In this document: piece by piece, positions 1-7,867 of the stretch
How the letters are laid out: the number at the start of each line of letters is the position of its first letter
Numbering within the stretch: the stretch's first letter is position 1
Assembly: GCF_026344135.1 (NCBI RefSeq)
Contig: NZ_JAPKNA010000001.1
Coordinates: 434,001 to 498,000, forward strand
Length of the DNA stretch: 64,000 nucleotides
Direction: 5' to 3'
Source of the DNA: Alcaligenes parafaecalis
Lineage (GTDB): Bacteria > Pseudomonadota > Gammaproteobacteria > Burkholderiales > Burkholderiaceae_B
Program-made: the position numbers and the translations under genes
The notes under the pieces: generated by a model
Told to the model about the DNA's origin: nothing
Seen by the model: the letters and a program-made list of their open reading frames with translations, nothing else
The model's database searches: none

Positions 1-136
1 GTACTGTAGCTGCCTTGCCGCATGAATGCCAGTGATGCAGGACAATTTCAGCCTGGAGTATTTCAGCCACTCCCTAAGCAGCGCTACACAGCGTAAAATA
101 GATCCTTTACCGCTTTATTATTGGCTCGATACTTTC

Positions 137-1723
137 ATGCACCAGCGAATTCTGATTCTTGATTACGGCTCCCAGGTCACCCAGCTTATTGCGCGTCGCG
201 TACGCGAAGCCGGTGCGTACTGTGAGATTCACCCCGGTGATGTTAGCGATGAATTCATCCGTTCCCAAGAAGGCCTGAAAGGGATCATTCTGTCGGGCAG
301 CCACGCTTCGGTCTATGCTGACGACGCTTTGCAAGTTCCCGCCGCTGCTTTTGACGCAGGCGTACCCGTTCTGGGCATTTGCTACGGCATGCAAGCCATG
401 GCCCGCCAACTGGGCGGTGTTACCGAAGGCTCCGACAAGCGCGAATTTGGCTACGCTGAAGTGCGCGCCCACGGCCACACCAAATTGCTGGAAGGCATCC
501 AGGATTTCGCCACGGCAGAAGGCCACGGCATGCTTAAAGTCTGGATGAGCCACGGCGACAAAGTCACCGCGCTGCCTCCTGGCTTCAAGCTGATGGCGTC
601 CACGCCAACCTGCCCCATCGCCGGTATGGCCGACGAAGAACGCCGTTTCTACGCTGTTCAGTTCCACCCTGAAGTTACGCATACCGTCCAAGGCGGTGCC
701 TTGTTTGAACGCTTTGTGCGCGACATTTGCGGCTGCGTGGGCGACTGGAACATGCCTGACTACGTGGAAGAGGCCATTGCCAATATTCGCGAACAAGTCG
801 GTGACGAAGAAGTCATTCTGGCTCTGTCCGGTGGTGTGGACTCTTCCGTTGCTGCCGCTCTGATCCATCAGGCCATCGGCGACAAGCTGACTTGCGTATT
901 CGTGGACCACGGCCTGCTGCGCTTGAATGAAGCCGAGCAAGTCATGAGCACCTTCGCTGACAATATGGGCCTGAAGATCATCCATATCGACGCATCCGAC
1001 CGCTTCCTGGGCAAACTGGCCGGTGTGACCGACCCAGAGGCCAAGCGCAAGATCATCGGCCGTGAGTTCGTGGAAATCTTCCAGGAAGAAGCCGCCAAAC
1101 TCAGCAATGCCCGTTGGTTGGCTCAAGGCACAATCTACCCGGATGTAATCGAATCCGCCGCTGCCAAATCCGGTAAAGCCACTGGCATCAAATCCCACCA
1201 CAACGTGGGCGGCCTGCCAGACACGCTGAACCTGAAGCTGCTGGAACCGCTGCGTGAACTGTTCAAAGACGAAGTGCGCAAACTGGGCGTAGCCCTGGGC
1301 CTGCCACCCGCAATGGTCTACCGCCACCCCTTCCCAGGCCCAGGCTTGGGTGTCCGTATCCTGGGTGAAATCAAGCGCGAATACGCAGACCTACTGCGCC
1401 AAGCTGATGCCATCTTTATCGAAGAACTGCGTAACACGGTCGACGAAGAAACCGGCAAGAACTGGTACGACCTGACTTCCCAGGCTTTCACCGTCTTCCT
1501 GCCTGTGAAAAGCGTAGGCGTGATGGGCGATGCTCGTACCTATGAGTACGTTGTTGCCATGCGCGCAGTGCAGACCACTGACTTCATGACGGCTGACTGG
1601 GCGGAACTGCCATACTCGCTGCTGAAACGGACTTCTGGCCGCATCATCAACGAAGTGCGCGGCATTAACCGTGTGACGTACGACGTAAGCAGCAAGCCGC
1701 CAGCAACTATTGAGTGGGAATGA
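137..1723 (+). CDS. guaA: GMP synthase (glutamine-hydrolysing)
   Basis: Converts XMP to GMP using glutamine and ATP, the last step of guanine nucleotide synthesis, in the cytoplasm. The protein is 528 aa. The N-terminal class I glutamine amidotransferase domain has the nucleophile Cys82 in GICYGMQ and a FHPEV motif with its catalytic His/Glu. The ATP-pyrophosphatase domain follows with the SGGVDSS P-loop near residue 230, then the C-terminal dimerisation domain ending in KPPATIEWE. The frame is open from position 26, but the ATG at 137 gives the family N-terminus (MHQRILILDYGSQ) and the usual length. The far 3' end of guaA is a known integration site for mobile elements, and an accessory block starts just downstream. 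Identity is very sure. Confidence 0.97.
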   Translation: MHQRILILDYGSQVTQLIARRVREAGAYCEIHPGDVSDEFIRSQEGLKGIILSGSHASVYADDALQVPAAAFDAGVPVLGICYGMQAMARQLGGVTEGSDKREFGYAEVRAHGHTKLLEGIQDFATAEGHGMLKVWMSHGDKVTALPPGFKLMASTPTCPIAGMADEERRFYAVQFHPEVTHTVQGGALFERFVRDICGCVGDWNMPDYVEEAIANIREQVGDEEVILALSGGVDSSVAAALIHQAIGDKLTCVFVDHGLLRLNEAEQVMSTFADNMGLKIIHIDASDRFLGKLAGVTDPEAKRKIIGREFVEIFQEEAAKLSNARWLAQGTIYPDVIESAAAKSGKATGIKSHHNVGGLPDTLNLKLLEPLRELFKDEVRKLGVALGLPPAMVYRHPFPGPGLGVRILGEIKREYADLLRQADAIFIEELRNTVDEETGKNWYDLTSQAFTVFLPVKSVGVMGDARTYEYVVAMRAVQTTDFMTADWAELPYSLLKRTSGRIINEVRGINRVTYDVSSKPPATIEWE

Positions 1724-1768
1724 TCCCGCGTCCGGCATAGACCGGTAGCAAGTGGCATAAGCACCCCG

Positions 1769-1794
1769 AAAGCCCGCGTAATTGCGGGCTTTTT
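1769..1794 (+). terminator. Rho-independent terminator of guaA
   Basis: A 7-bp GC stem (AGCCCGC / GCGGGCT, 1771-1777 with 1784-1790) with a 6-nt loop is flanked by A's and followed by TTTT. It lies 45 nt after the guaA stop. Confidence 0.85.
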
Positions 1795-2265
1795 GAATTT
1801 TCGGCCTAACACTATCTGGCAAGTCTTCGCATCACCTAAGCGGAAGCCCGGTAACGGCTCGGTGAGGCAAAAAAGATGATCGCCGCTGGGAAGTCACCAG
1901 CCAAAGAGAAGGTCAAAGAAAAGGGCTGCGTCAGGGTTGCGGAGACGTTCGGGGTGTGTGCTGGAATTATGCATGCGGACTTGCGAGCGCTTACTGACAG
2001 CATCGTGGAGCGAGGTGCTCCGGAAATAGCAGTTCACTCGCGAGTTAATAGCCCCTGGTTCTGTAGTCACCTAACCGAGCAGACCTTGCTGGAGATTGAG
2101 ATAGACTGCGCACAGGGCGACCTGATCGAACAACCGCAGTTGTTTACCCACGACAGCCTGTTGCGTCGACCTGTGCGGCCGCGATCTTTTTCATTTGAGG
2201 CGCCCGGTACATTCCGGTGAAACACCTTCTGGTCTGTACACAATCACATCAAAAGGAGCTAGATA
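1795..2265. other. Non-coding gap with a doubtful 114-codon ORF (1876-2220)
   Basis: This 470-bp stretch between the guaA terminator and undA has one ORF of note, on the plus strand at 1876-2220. Residues about 15-50 faintly resemble a DeoR-type helix-turn-helix (RVAETFGV, then ADLRAL), but the rest matches nothing I know and there is no good ribosome site. It may be a decayed regulator or chance. The gap should also hold the undA promoter, which I cannot place. Confidence 0.3.
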
Positions 2266-3060
2266 GTGATCGATACATTCAGCAGAACCGGCCCGCTTAT
2301 GGAAGTCACCAGTTACCCTGCCTGGACGCAGCAGCTCATTCAGGATTGTAGCGAGAGCAAGCGTCGCGTTGTAGAGCATGAGCTGTACCAGCGCATGCGC
2401 GACAATAAGCTCAGCGCGGCCACGATGCGTCATTACGTGATCGGTGGTTGGCCGGTGGTCGAGCAGTTTTCCTTGTACATGGCACAGAACCTGACCAAGA
2501 CCAAGTTTGCCCGCCATCCTGGGGAGGACATGGCGCGCCGCTGGCTGATGCGCAATATTCGCGTGGAACTCAACCATGCCGATTATTGGGTGGATTGGGC
2601 CCGCGCCCACGGTGTCAGCCTGGAGGAGCTGCAGGCGCAGAATGTGCCGCCTGAGCTGCACGCGCTGAGCCACTGGTGCTGGCACACCAGTTCAGTCGAT
2701 TCGCTGATCGTGGCAATTGCCGCCACTAACTACGCCATTGAAGGGGCCACGGGCGAGTGGTCTGCGGTGGTGTGTTCGACCGGCGTGTACGCTGCGGCGT
2801 TCCCGGAAGAAGAGCGCAAGCGCGCAATGAAATGGTTGAAGATGCACGCCCAATACGATGATGCACACCCGTGGGAAGCCCTGGAAATCATCTGTACGCT
2901 AGCCGGGAATAACCCGAGCAAGGCGTTGCAGGTGGAGTTGCGCCAGGCCGTGTGCAAAAGCTATGACTACATGTTCCTGTTCCTGGAGCGTTGCATGCAG
3001 TTGGAAAAAGCCTCGGCGAACTCTCGCAAGCAGCTGGAGCTGGCAGCCAGCGAGGCCTGA
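2266..3060 (+). CDS. undA: UndA-type non-heme iron 1-alkene synthase
   Basis: Probable UndA, which oxidatively decarboxylates medium-chain fatty acids (lauric acid to 1-undecene) using a non-heme iron centre and O2. Such proteins are often mislabelled TenA family regulators. The 264-aa product has the heme-oxygenase-like oxidase ligand set at Glu101, His104, Glu159, His194, Asp198 and His201. The first four are at the positions I recall for Pseudomonas UndA. The opening MIDTFSRTGPLME and the segment KMHAQYDDAHPWEALEI also read like the Pseudomonas protein. The start is GTG at 2266 with AAGGAG 7 nt upstream. It is a single-gene unit followed by a hairpin, and is unexpected in an Alcaligenes-like genome. 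Another oxidase of the same superfamily is the alternative. Confidence 0.8.
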   Translation: MIDTFSRTGPLMEVTSYPAWTQQLIQDCSESKRRVVEHELYQRMRDNKLSAATMRHYVIGGWPVVEQFSLYMAQNLTKTKFARHPGEDMARRWLMRNIRVELNHADYWVDWARAHGVSLEELQAQNVPPELHALSHWCWHTSSVDSLIVAIAATNYAIEGATGEWSAVVCSTGVYAAAFPEEERKRAMKWLKMHAQYDDAHPWEALEIICTLAGNNPSKALQVELRQAVCKSYDYMFLFLERCMQLEKASANSRKQLELAASEA

Positions 3061-3068
3061 GCCTGTCT

Positions 3069-3097
3069 GGCAATGGCGGGCTCAACCTGCCATTGCC
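3069..3097 (+). terminator. Hairpin after undA
   Basis: Perfect 9-bp arms GGCAATGGC (3069-3077) and GCCATTGCC (3089-3097) start 9 nt after the undA stop. There is no direct T-run, only CTTTTAAG 12 nt later, so termination is likely but not certain. Confidence 0.55.
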
Positions 3098-3364
3098 GAG
3101 CGCTTGCTTTTAAGTGTCATTCTCCACAAGCCGAAGCCGCAAGCTCAGAGTGCGGAGCTTGTCGTTTCGGCCTTGATAGCCATACCATCGCCTTTCTGGT
3201 CGCGAAAACGGCGCTGACAAAGTTTGGACAGTTTATTTTCAGTCAGAAGATCTTGCTGGGGAAAGGTCTTGTGCACCTCGCCCCGGTTCCTTGATCTGTC
3301 CAATCAACGATAGTACGATTCGCGTCGCTCACCTTCTTTGACCTAGGCGCCCGAAGGAGGATAT
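3098..3364. other. Intergenic region between convergent undA and hpaI
   Basis: About 270 bp with no supported gene, no recognisable insertion-sequence end and no att-like repeat of the guaA 3' end. Short ORFs here lack ribosome sites and recognisable content. Confidence 0.6.
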
Positions 3365-4129
3365 TTACGCAACATCTCGAAACGCCTCCCGCAAAGCCCG
3401 CGCACCATTCGACAACACCCCGACATCAGACCCCACTGCGACAAATACGGCCCCCAGTTGCAAGTAAGTGCGAGCCATAGCCAAGTCACCGCTGAGAATA
3501 CCCGCCGCTTTACCGGCTTTACGAATCTCGCCAATGGCTGTCGCTATAGCCTGCTGCACTTGAGGGTGTCCAGGATTGCCCAAATGACCCATCGACGCTG
3601 CCAGGTCAGCCGGGCCGATGAACACTCCATCTACGCCGCTGACCCGTGCAATCTCAGGCAGGGCTGCCAGACCCGCCATGCTTTCAACTTGCACCAGCGT
3701 ACAAATCTGAGTGTCAGCATGGGCCAGGTAATCGGGTATTTGTTGCCAGCGTGAGGCTCGCGCCAAGGCTGCTCCAACCCCGCGTACCCCAACTGGTGGG
3801 TAGCGTGTTGCGGCGACGATGCGCGTGGCCTGTTCGGCGCTTTCTACCATTGGGATTAGCAGGGTCTGGGCCCCCAGATCAAGTAAGCGTTTGATCTCTA
3901 CAGTGTCATCACTAGAGGCACGGACAACCGCGTGTGCCGGTGTGCCCGCTAGGGCCTGCAGTTGCGCCAGGGTTGAGGGTACGGTGTTGGGGGCATGTTC
4001 GTTGTCGATAACCAGCCAGTCGTATCCGGTACCGGCGAGTAATTCGGCGGTGTAAGCGTTGGCCAGGCCCATCCATAGGCCAATTACCGGATCGTTCTTG
4101 CCAAGCGCTTGTTTGAAGGTGTTATGCAT
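3365..4129 (-). CDS. hpaI: HpcH/HpaI aldolase (4-hydroxy-2-oxoheptanedioate aldolase)
   Basis: Class II pyruvate aldolase. HpaI splits 4-hydroxy-2-oxoheptanedioate to pyruvate and succinate semialdehyde at the end of the homoprotocatechuate (4-hydroxyphenylacetate) meta-cleavage pathway. The 254-aa protein has the family residues at the same positions as E. coli HpaI: His45 (IDNEHAPN), Arg70 (VVRASSDD), Glu149 (VQVES) and Asp175 (IGPADL), the acidic pair binding the divalent metal. It is the last gene of a minus-strand operon, 24 nt behind the hydratase. Related aldolases accept other substrates, so the exact substrate is inferred from the neighbouring HpaH. Confidence 0.85.
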   Translation of the reverse strand: MHNTFKQALGKNDPVIGLWMGLANAYTAELLAGTGYDWLVIDNEHAPNTVPSTLAQLQALAGTPAHAVVRASSDDTVEIKRLLDLGAQTLLIPMVESAEQATRIVAATRYPPVGVRGVGAALARASRWQQIPDYLAHADTQICTLVQVESMAGLAALPEIARVSGVDGVFIGPADLAASMGHLGNPGHPQVQQAIATAIGEIRKAGKAAGILSGDLAMARTYLQLGAVFVAVGSDVGVLSNGARALREAFRDVA

Positions 4130-4153
4130 AGCTAAATCTTGGTGAGTAAAGGA

Positions 4154-4957
4154 TCAGACGAAGTGGCAGCCGACGCTGCCCAGTGGGCCGAAGTCAGCAT
4201 GAAAGGTGTCGCCGCCGTTGGCATGCACTGGTCGAGTGAAAGAGCCTGAAAGCACGATGTGTCCCGGTTCGAGGCCACTGTCGAATGCAGCCAGGCGATG
4301 GCATAGCCATGCAACACCATTGGCAGGGTGGTTAAGGACACCCGCTGATAGGCCCGTCTCCTCGATGACGCCATTACGCATCAACAGTGCACCCACCCAA
4401 CGTAAGTCCAGATCATCCACACGTATTGGACGCCCACCGAGGATCACTCCGGCATTTGCCGCATTGTCAGCAATGGTGTCGACCACTCGACGTGGTCGCT
4501 TAGTTTCACGGTCTAGCTGTTCGGAGCGTGCATCGATGATCTCCAGTGCGGGTACCACATAACGGGTGGCGTCCAGCACATCTAATAGTGTCACTTGCTC
4601 GCCCGCCAAGCGGCGGTTCAGGATGAAAGCCAGCTCCACTTCTACCCTGGGAAGGATTAGCTGCTCGCGTTTGATTTCACTGCCATCGCCCCAGAGCATG
4701 TCATCGAGCAGTACGCCGTAGTCTGGCTCATCAATCTGTGAAGCCATTTGCATCGCCCGTGAAGTCAGGCCGATTTTGTGGCCGATAATTCGCTGACCAC
4801 GGGCAAGCTTCATCTGTACCCAAGCGTGCTGGATGGCATAAGCATCAGTGATGCTCATCTCGGGATGGCTCAGCGAAATCTGACGTATTTGCTCGCGAGA
4901 GCGCTCGGCCTTATCCAGGTATTCAGCGCTTTGGCGCACTTCATTTGCATTCAACAT
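4154..4957 (-). CDS. hpaH: 2-oxo-hept-4-ene-1,7-dioate hydratase
   Basis: Hydrates 2-oxo-hept-4-ene-1,7-dioate to the substrate of HpaI. Length (267 aa) and sequence closely follow E. coli C HpcG/HpaH: the GHKIGLTS segment, EPDYGVLLDDM, the metal-binding RVEVELAF stretch, and ETKRPRRV...DNAANAGVILGGRP. The gene starts at ATG 4957 after a GGAGG site and overlaps the end of the upstream reductase gene by 17 bp, so translation is probably coupled. The ring-cleavage dioxygenase (hpaD), dehydrogenase (hpaE) and isomerase/decarboxylase (hpaF/G) are absent from the window. Confidence 0.9.
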   Translation of the reverse strand: MLNANEVRQSAEYLDKAERSREQIRQISLSHPEMSITDAYAIQHAWVQMKLARGQRIIGHKIGLTSRAMQMASQIDEPDYGVLLDDMLWGDGSEIKREQLILPRVEVELAFILNRRLAGEQVTLLDVLDATRYVVPALEIIDARSEQLDRETKRPRRVVDTIADNAANAGVILGGRPIRVDDLDLRWVGALLMRNGVIEETGLSAGVLNHPANGVAWLCHRLAAFDSGLEPGHIVLSGSFTRPVHANGGDTFHADFGPLGSVGCHFV

Positions 4958-5651
4958 CTTGGCCTCCGGAATGTGTCGGGGCTGGGGCTTGCCAGTTCAA
5001 CAACTGCTGCGCCTGTCCCTGATCCTTCAGGGCCTGCCATTGCTGGGGAGAGGGCGTGGAAAGCTGGAAATCGGCTGATACTTTGCAGTACCAGCCCGGA
5101 CTATGAAGACGCCCGATCAAGGCCATTGGCAATGGGTCGATGAACATTTTGCTGACGTCGGTAACGGCCTCGTCGCATAGGTGTACGCCGACGATGTCTG
5201 CGAGTACAAAGGTGCGTATACCGTCAATATCAATCAACTGGCGGACCTTGCACTCCATCGAGCATGGACTCGATACGATTCTTGGCACGGCCACCTGCTG
5301 GCTCGGGAGCATTTCAAGTCCTGCCTCTTGGGCTTCATTCAAGCCGGCATCAAAGTCTATAGAGGTGATAGTCATGCGTCCGGCCATGTTTTCCGAGACC
5401 AGATTGACTACAAATTCGCCTCGGTCGACGATGTTGCGTGCTGTGTCTTTGGGTTCACCCGCGCGCGAACCGATGCAAAGACACAGCAACGGGGGATCCC
5501 CGGACATCACATTGAAAAACGAAAATGGTGCGACGTTGACCGCACCCGAAGTACTGCACGAACTCACCCATGCGATAGGCCGGGGAATTACCGTAGAGTG
5601 CACCAGCTTGCTACGTTGCGAGCTGCTTAACGCCTTCATATCGAAATACAT
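4941..5651 (-). CDS. Flavin reductase-like FMN-binding protein (DIM6/NTAB family)
   Basis: A 236-aa protein of the flavin reductase-like domain family. The N-terminal VIPRPIAWVSSCSTSGAVN...APFSFFNVMSGDPP is the usual FMN-phosphate and isoalloxazine binding region. Members reduce flavin for partner monooxygenases or bind FMN with unknown roles. At 236 aa it is longer than HpaC (about 170 aa) and belongs to a different branch, so I do not call it HpaC. It is the second gene of the operon, between the VOC gene and hpaH, and may supply a ring-modifying step. Confidence 0.75.
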   Translation of the reverse strand: MYFDMKALSSSQRSKLVHSTVIPRPIAWVSSCSTSGAVNVAPFSFFNVMSGDPPLLCLCIGSRAGEPKDTARNIVDRGEFVVNLVSENMAGRMTITSIDFDAGLNEAQEAGLEMLPSQQVAVPRIVSSPCSMECKVRQLIDIDGIRTFVLADIVGVHLCDEAVTDVSKMFIDPLPMALIGRLHSPGWYCKVSADFQLSTPSPQQWQALKDQGQAQQLLNWQAPAPTHSGGQDVECK

Positions 5652-5675
5652 GTCTCACTCCTGCTAGCTATACAT

Positions 5676-6128
5676 TTAGCGATTGGCGCTTGGGCCAGGC
5701 TGCTGCTCATCGACTGCGACACCCGCGCTACGAGCCGTGGCCTGATGCAGCTCGATAAGGTTTCCTGCGGGATCGCGCAGGAACAACTGTTTCAGGTTGG
5801 GAGAGGCAACATTGTCGAGGGTGAAGTACTTGATACCTTGTTCCACCAGTTCTTGTTCGGCGGCAAGTATGTCCTCGACGGCAAGGGCGAAGTGATTCGA
5901 GACCGGGTCCTGATCTGGTCCTTTGGCGTACTGGGAAACGCCTTCGCAGCCAAGAATGTGCAGTTGGGTGCCATTGGGTAGGTTGAACCACGAACCGTAA
6001 ATGCCGGGAATCTTCCAGCGAGACGGGTCTTGTGGCAAAGCCAGCACGTTGCGATAGAAATCAAGCATGGCATCGGCCTGCGCATGATTGACGCCGAAAC
6101 CAACATGGTGCAATTCAATTACTTTCAT
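5676..6128 (-). CDS. VOC-family (glyoxalase/extradiol-fold) protein
   Basis: A 150-aa single-module vicinal-oxygen-chelate protein. Likely metal ligands are the His in LHHVGFGV, the His in NHFALAVED and the Glu in GNLIELHQ. The family includes glyoxalases, epimerases and extradiol dioxygenases, but this chain is about half the length of typical two-module extradiol enzymes. As first gene of the hpaH/hpaI operon it may act on a ring-cleavage or activated intermediate. Its promoter is shared divergently with the MarR gene. Confidence 0.7.
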   Translation of the reverse strand: MKVIELHHVGFGVNHAQADAMLDFYRNVLALPQDPSRWKIPGIYGSWFNLPNGTQLHILGCEGVSQYAKGPDQDPVSNHFALAVEDILAAEQELVEQGIKYFTLDNVASPNLKQLFLRDPAGNLIELHQATARSAGVAVDEQQPGPSANR

Positions 6129-6195
6129 GGTGTATAGGCTCCTTCGGGATTTTTAATTGAGGCTTGGCCTTTGATTGTTGTGAAGCAATAGGAAT

Positions 6196-6232
6196 ATAGT
6201 ACGTGTATCGTATTATACGCAAGTAGTACTAT
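6196..6232. promoter_or_regulatory. Inverted-repeat operator between VOC gene and marR
   Basis: Outer arms ATAGTAC (6196-6202) and GTACTAT (6226-6232) enclose an inner imperfect repeat (CGTGTA, then TATACG). It lies in the 156-bp divergent promoter region and is the best candidate binding site for the adjacent MarR protein, controlling both directions. Confidence 0.6.
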
Positions 6233-6284
6233 TTCTTTGCGCTATGATTGCCAACCTTCCCTTTGGTATTGAGCTTGACCCATC

Positions 6285-6851
6285 ATGCACCGGTCCAAAA
6301 AATCCGTTTCTACGCCATCTTTCACGGCTCTTAAGGCAGTACGTCCTCACTTGGAGCTGATGCGCGCTAGTGCCGCCGAAAACACCAACCCTAGCCGTGC
6401 AGGGCTAGGCTTGTTGATGCTGTGGCTGTGCGACGATATCGAGCAGTGCGCTAATAGCCGTCTCGCGCCGTTCGGCCTGTCAGAGAACAAATTTGATGTA
6501 TTGATGTTTTTCAGTCTGGCAGAGCGGGGATTGGTGGAGAGCCAGGCGATCACTCCGTCCAACATCGCGGAGTATTTCGGCGTGACGCGCTCCACAGTGA
6601 CATCCTTGCTGGACTGGCTGGAAAAACGCGATCTGCTGCGCCGCAAGTTAAGTACCGAGGATCGACGCAGTTTTGCCTTGGAGCTAACTGATGAAGGCCG
6701 TAAGTTGGTGGATGAAGCCCTGCCGGCGTTTTGGCAGATGTGCGAATCACTGACCAGCAGCCTTGATGAAGCGGAATGCCAAGTACTGCAAAAGATGCTC
6801 GCCAAACTCTGGGCCCAACTTAAGTCCGGCGCTAAGACGGGCCGTCGCTAG
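6285..6851 (+). CDS. MarR-family transcriptional regulator
   Basis: A 188-aa winged-helix regulator. The N-terminal 40 residues form an extension. The HTH spans about 85-110 (TPSNIAEYFGVTRSTVTSLLDWLEKRDLL) and the wing contains the family DRRSFALELTDEGRKLV. It is transcribed away from the hpa-like operon with an inverted repeat between them, so it is probably a repressor released by an aromatic acid or CoA thioester, as in HpaR systems. Its stop codon overlaps the convergent metR stop by 4 bp, leaving no space for a terminator; this may be a junction between accessory and core DNA. Confidence 0.85.
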   Translation: MHRSKKSVSTPSFTALKAVRPHLELMRASAAENTNPSRAGLGLLMLWLCDDIEQCANSRLAPFGLSENKFDVLMFFSLAERGLVESQAITPSNIAEYFGVTRSTVTSLLDWLEKRDLLRRKLSTEDRRSFALELTDEGRKLVDEALPAFWQMCESLTSSLDEAECQVLQKMLAKLWAQLKSGAKTGRR

Positions 6852-7756
6852 GTAAGGCTTGGTCCTGTACTCGGCCCAGACCCCCGAGCCAGATCCATAA
6901 ACGCCTGCAGATAATCAATCACGGCCTCCGTCTCCCTCATCCCCAAGAAAATCTGCTTGGCGATGCCATGCTTGCCCAACCTCACCGGCACCACATCCAG
7001 CTTTTCTGCATACTCCTCCACTAACCATCGGGGTAGGGCTGCGACCCCGCGCCCGCTGGCCACCATCTGCATCATGATGTCTGTTGTCTCAATCGCCTTG
7101 TGGCGTCGGGGGGCGATGCCTGCGGGCAGCAAAAACTGGTTGTAGATATCCAGCCTGTCTATGTCGACCGGATAGGAGATCAGCACTTCCCGGTCCAGGT
7201 CCTTGGGTTTGGCATAGTCCACCTTAGCCAGTGCATGAGCTTTATTGACCACCAGCACCTGTTCATAGTCGAACACAGGCTCGAACTTCAAACCCGGTTT
7301 ATAGAGCGGGTCTGGTGTCACAAGCAGATCGATTTCAAAGCCAAACAGCGCGCCGATGCCGCCAAACTGAAATTTCTGCTTCACATCCACATCCACATCC
7401 GGCCAGGCACTGAGATACGGCGAGACGATCTTCAGCAGCCACTGATAGCAGGGGTGGCATTCCATGCCGATACGCAGCGAGCCTCGCTCTCCTTGAGCAA
7501 ACTGCCCCAAGCGTTCTTCAGCCAGATCCAGTTGCGGCAGGACGCGATTCGCGACGGCCAGCAGGTACTGCCCAGCCTGGGTTAGCTGCAGGCTACGGCC
7601 TTCGCGTCGCCAGATTTCGGTGCCCAGTTGCTGCTCCAGTTTCCTCATGGTGTGACTAAGGGCGGATTGGGTAACGTGCAGCACGCCTGCGGCGGCGGTC
7701 AGGGACCCTTGCTTGTCGACTTGCTGTACGACGGCCAGATGGATGCGCTCTAACAT
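6848..7756 (-). CDS. metR: LysR-type activator of methionine genes MetR
   Basis: A 302-aa LysR-type regulator that activates metE with homocysteine as co-effector in enterobacteria. The N-terminal HTH is about residues 18-37 (SLTAAAGVLHVTQSALSHTM), and the effector domain follows from about residue 90 (RIGMECHPCYQWLLKI, typical of MetR). It is divergent from metE over 111 bp containing a textbook MetR box, which fixes the identification. It probably also autoregulates. Confidence 0.93.
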   Translation of the reverse strand: MLERIHLAVVQQVDKQGSLTAAAGVLHVTQSALSHTMRKLEQQLGTEIWRREGRSLQLTQAGQYLLAVANRVLPQLDLAEERLGQFAQGERGSLRIGMECHPCYQWLLKIVSPYLSAWPDVDVDVKQKFQFGGIGALFGFEIDLLVTPDPLYKPGLKFEPVFDYEQVLVVNKAHALAKVDYAKPKDLDREVLISYPVDIDRLDIYNQFLLPAGIAPRRHKAIETTDIMMQMVASGRGVAALPRWLVEEYAEKLDVVPVRLGKHGIAKQIFLGMRETEAVIDYLQAFMDLARGSGPSTGPSLT

Positions 7757-7762
7757 GGTTCG

Positions 7763-7775
7763 TGAAGGATATTCA
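7763..7775. promoter_or_regulatory. MetR box
   Basis: TGAAGGATATTCA matches the MetR consensus TGAA-N5-TTCA exactly and lies 7 bp upstream of metR and about 90 bp upstream of metE, consistent with autoregulation and distal activation of metE. Confidence 0.85.
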
Positions 7776-7867
7776 TGGATTGGTGAGATAAGACCATTTT
7801 ACTTCATTGATATGGCTTCCTACAATGCAAGTCATTCTTTAATTCACTGGCCTATTGAGAGCAGCAC

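Noticed and set aside
107..1327. 406-codon minus-strand ORF opposite guaA
   Set aside because: It is the antisense shadow of a highly conserved gene; no family resemblance and no ribosome site.
1681..7860. Possible att direct repeat of the guaA 3' end marking an island
   Set aside because: I looked for a second copy of the terminal guaA bases between the gene and metE and found none, and there is no integrase gene in the window.
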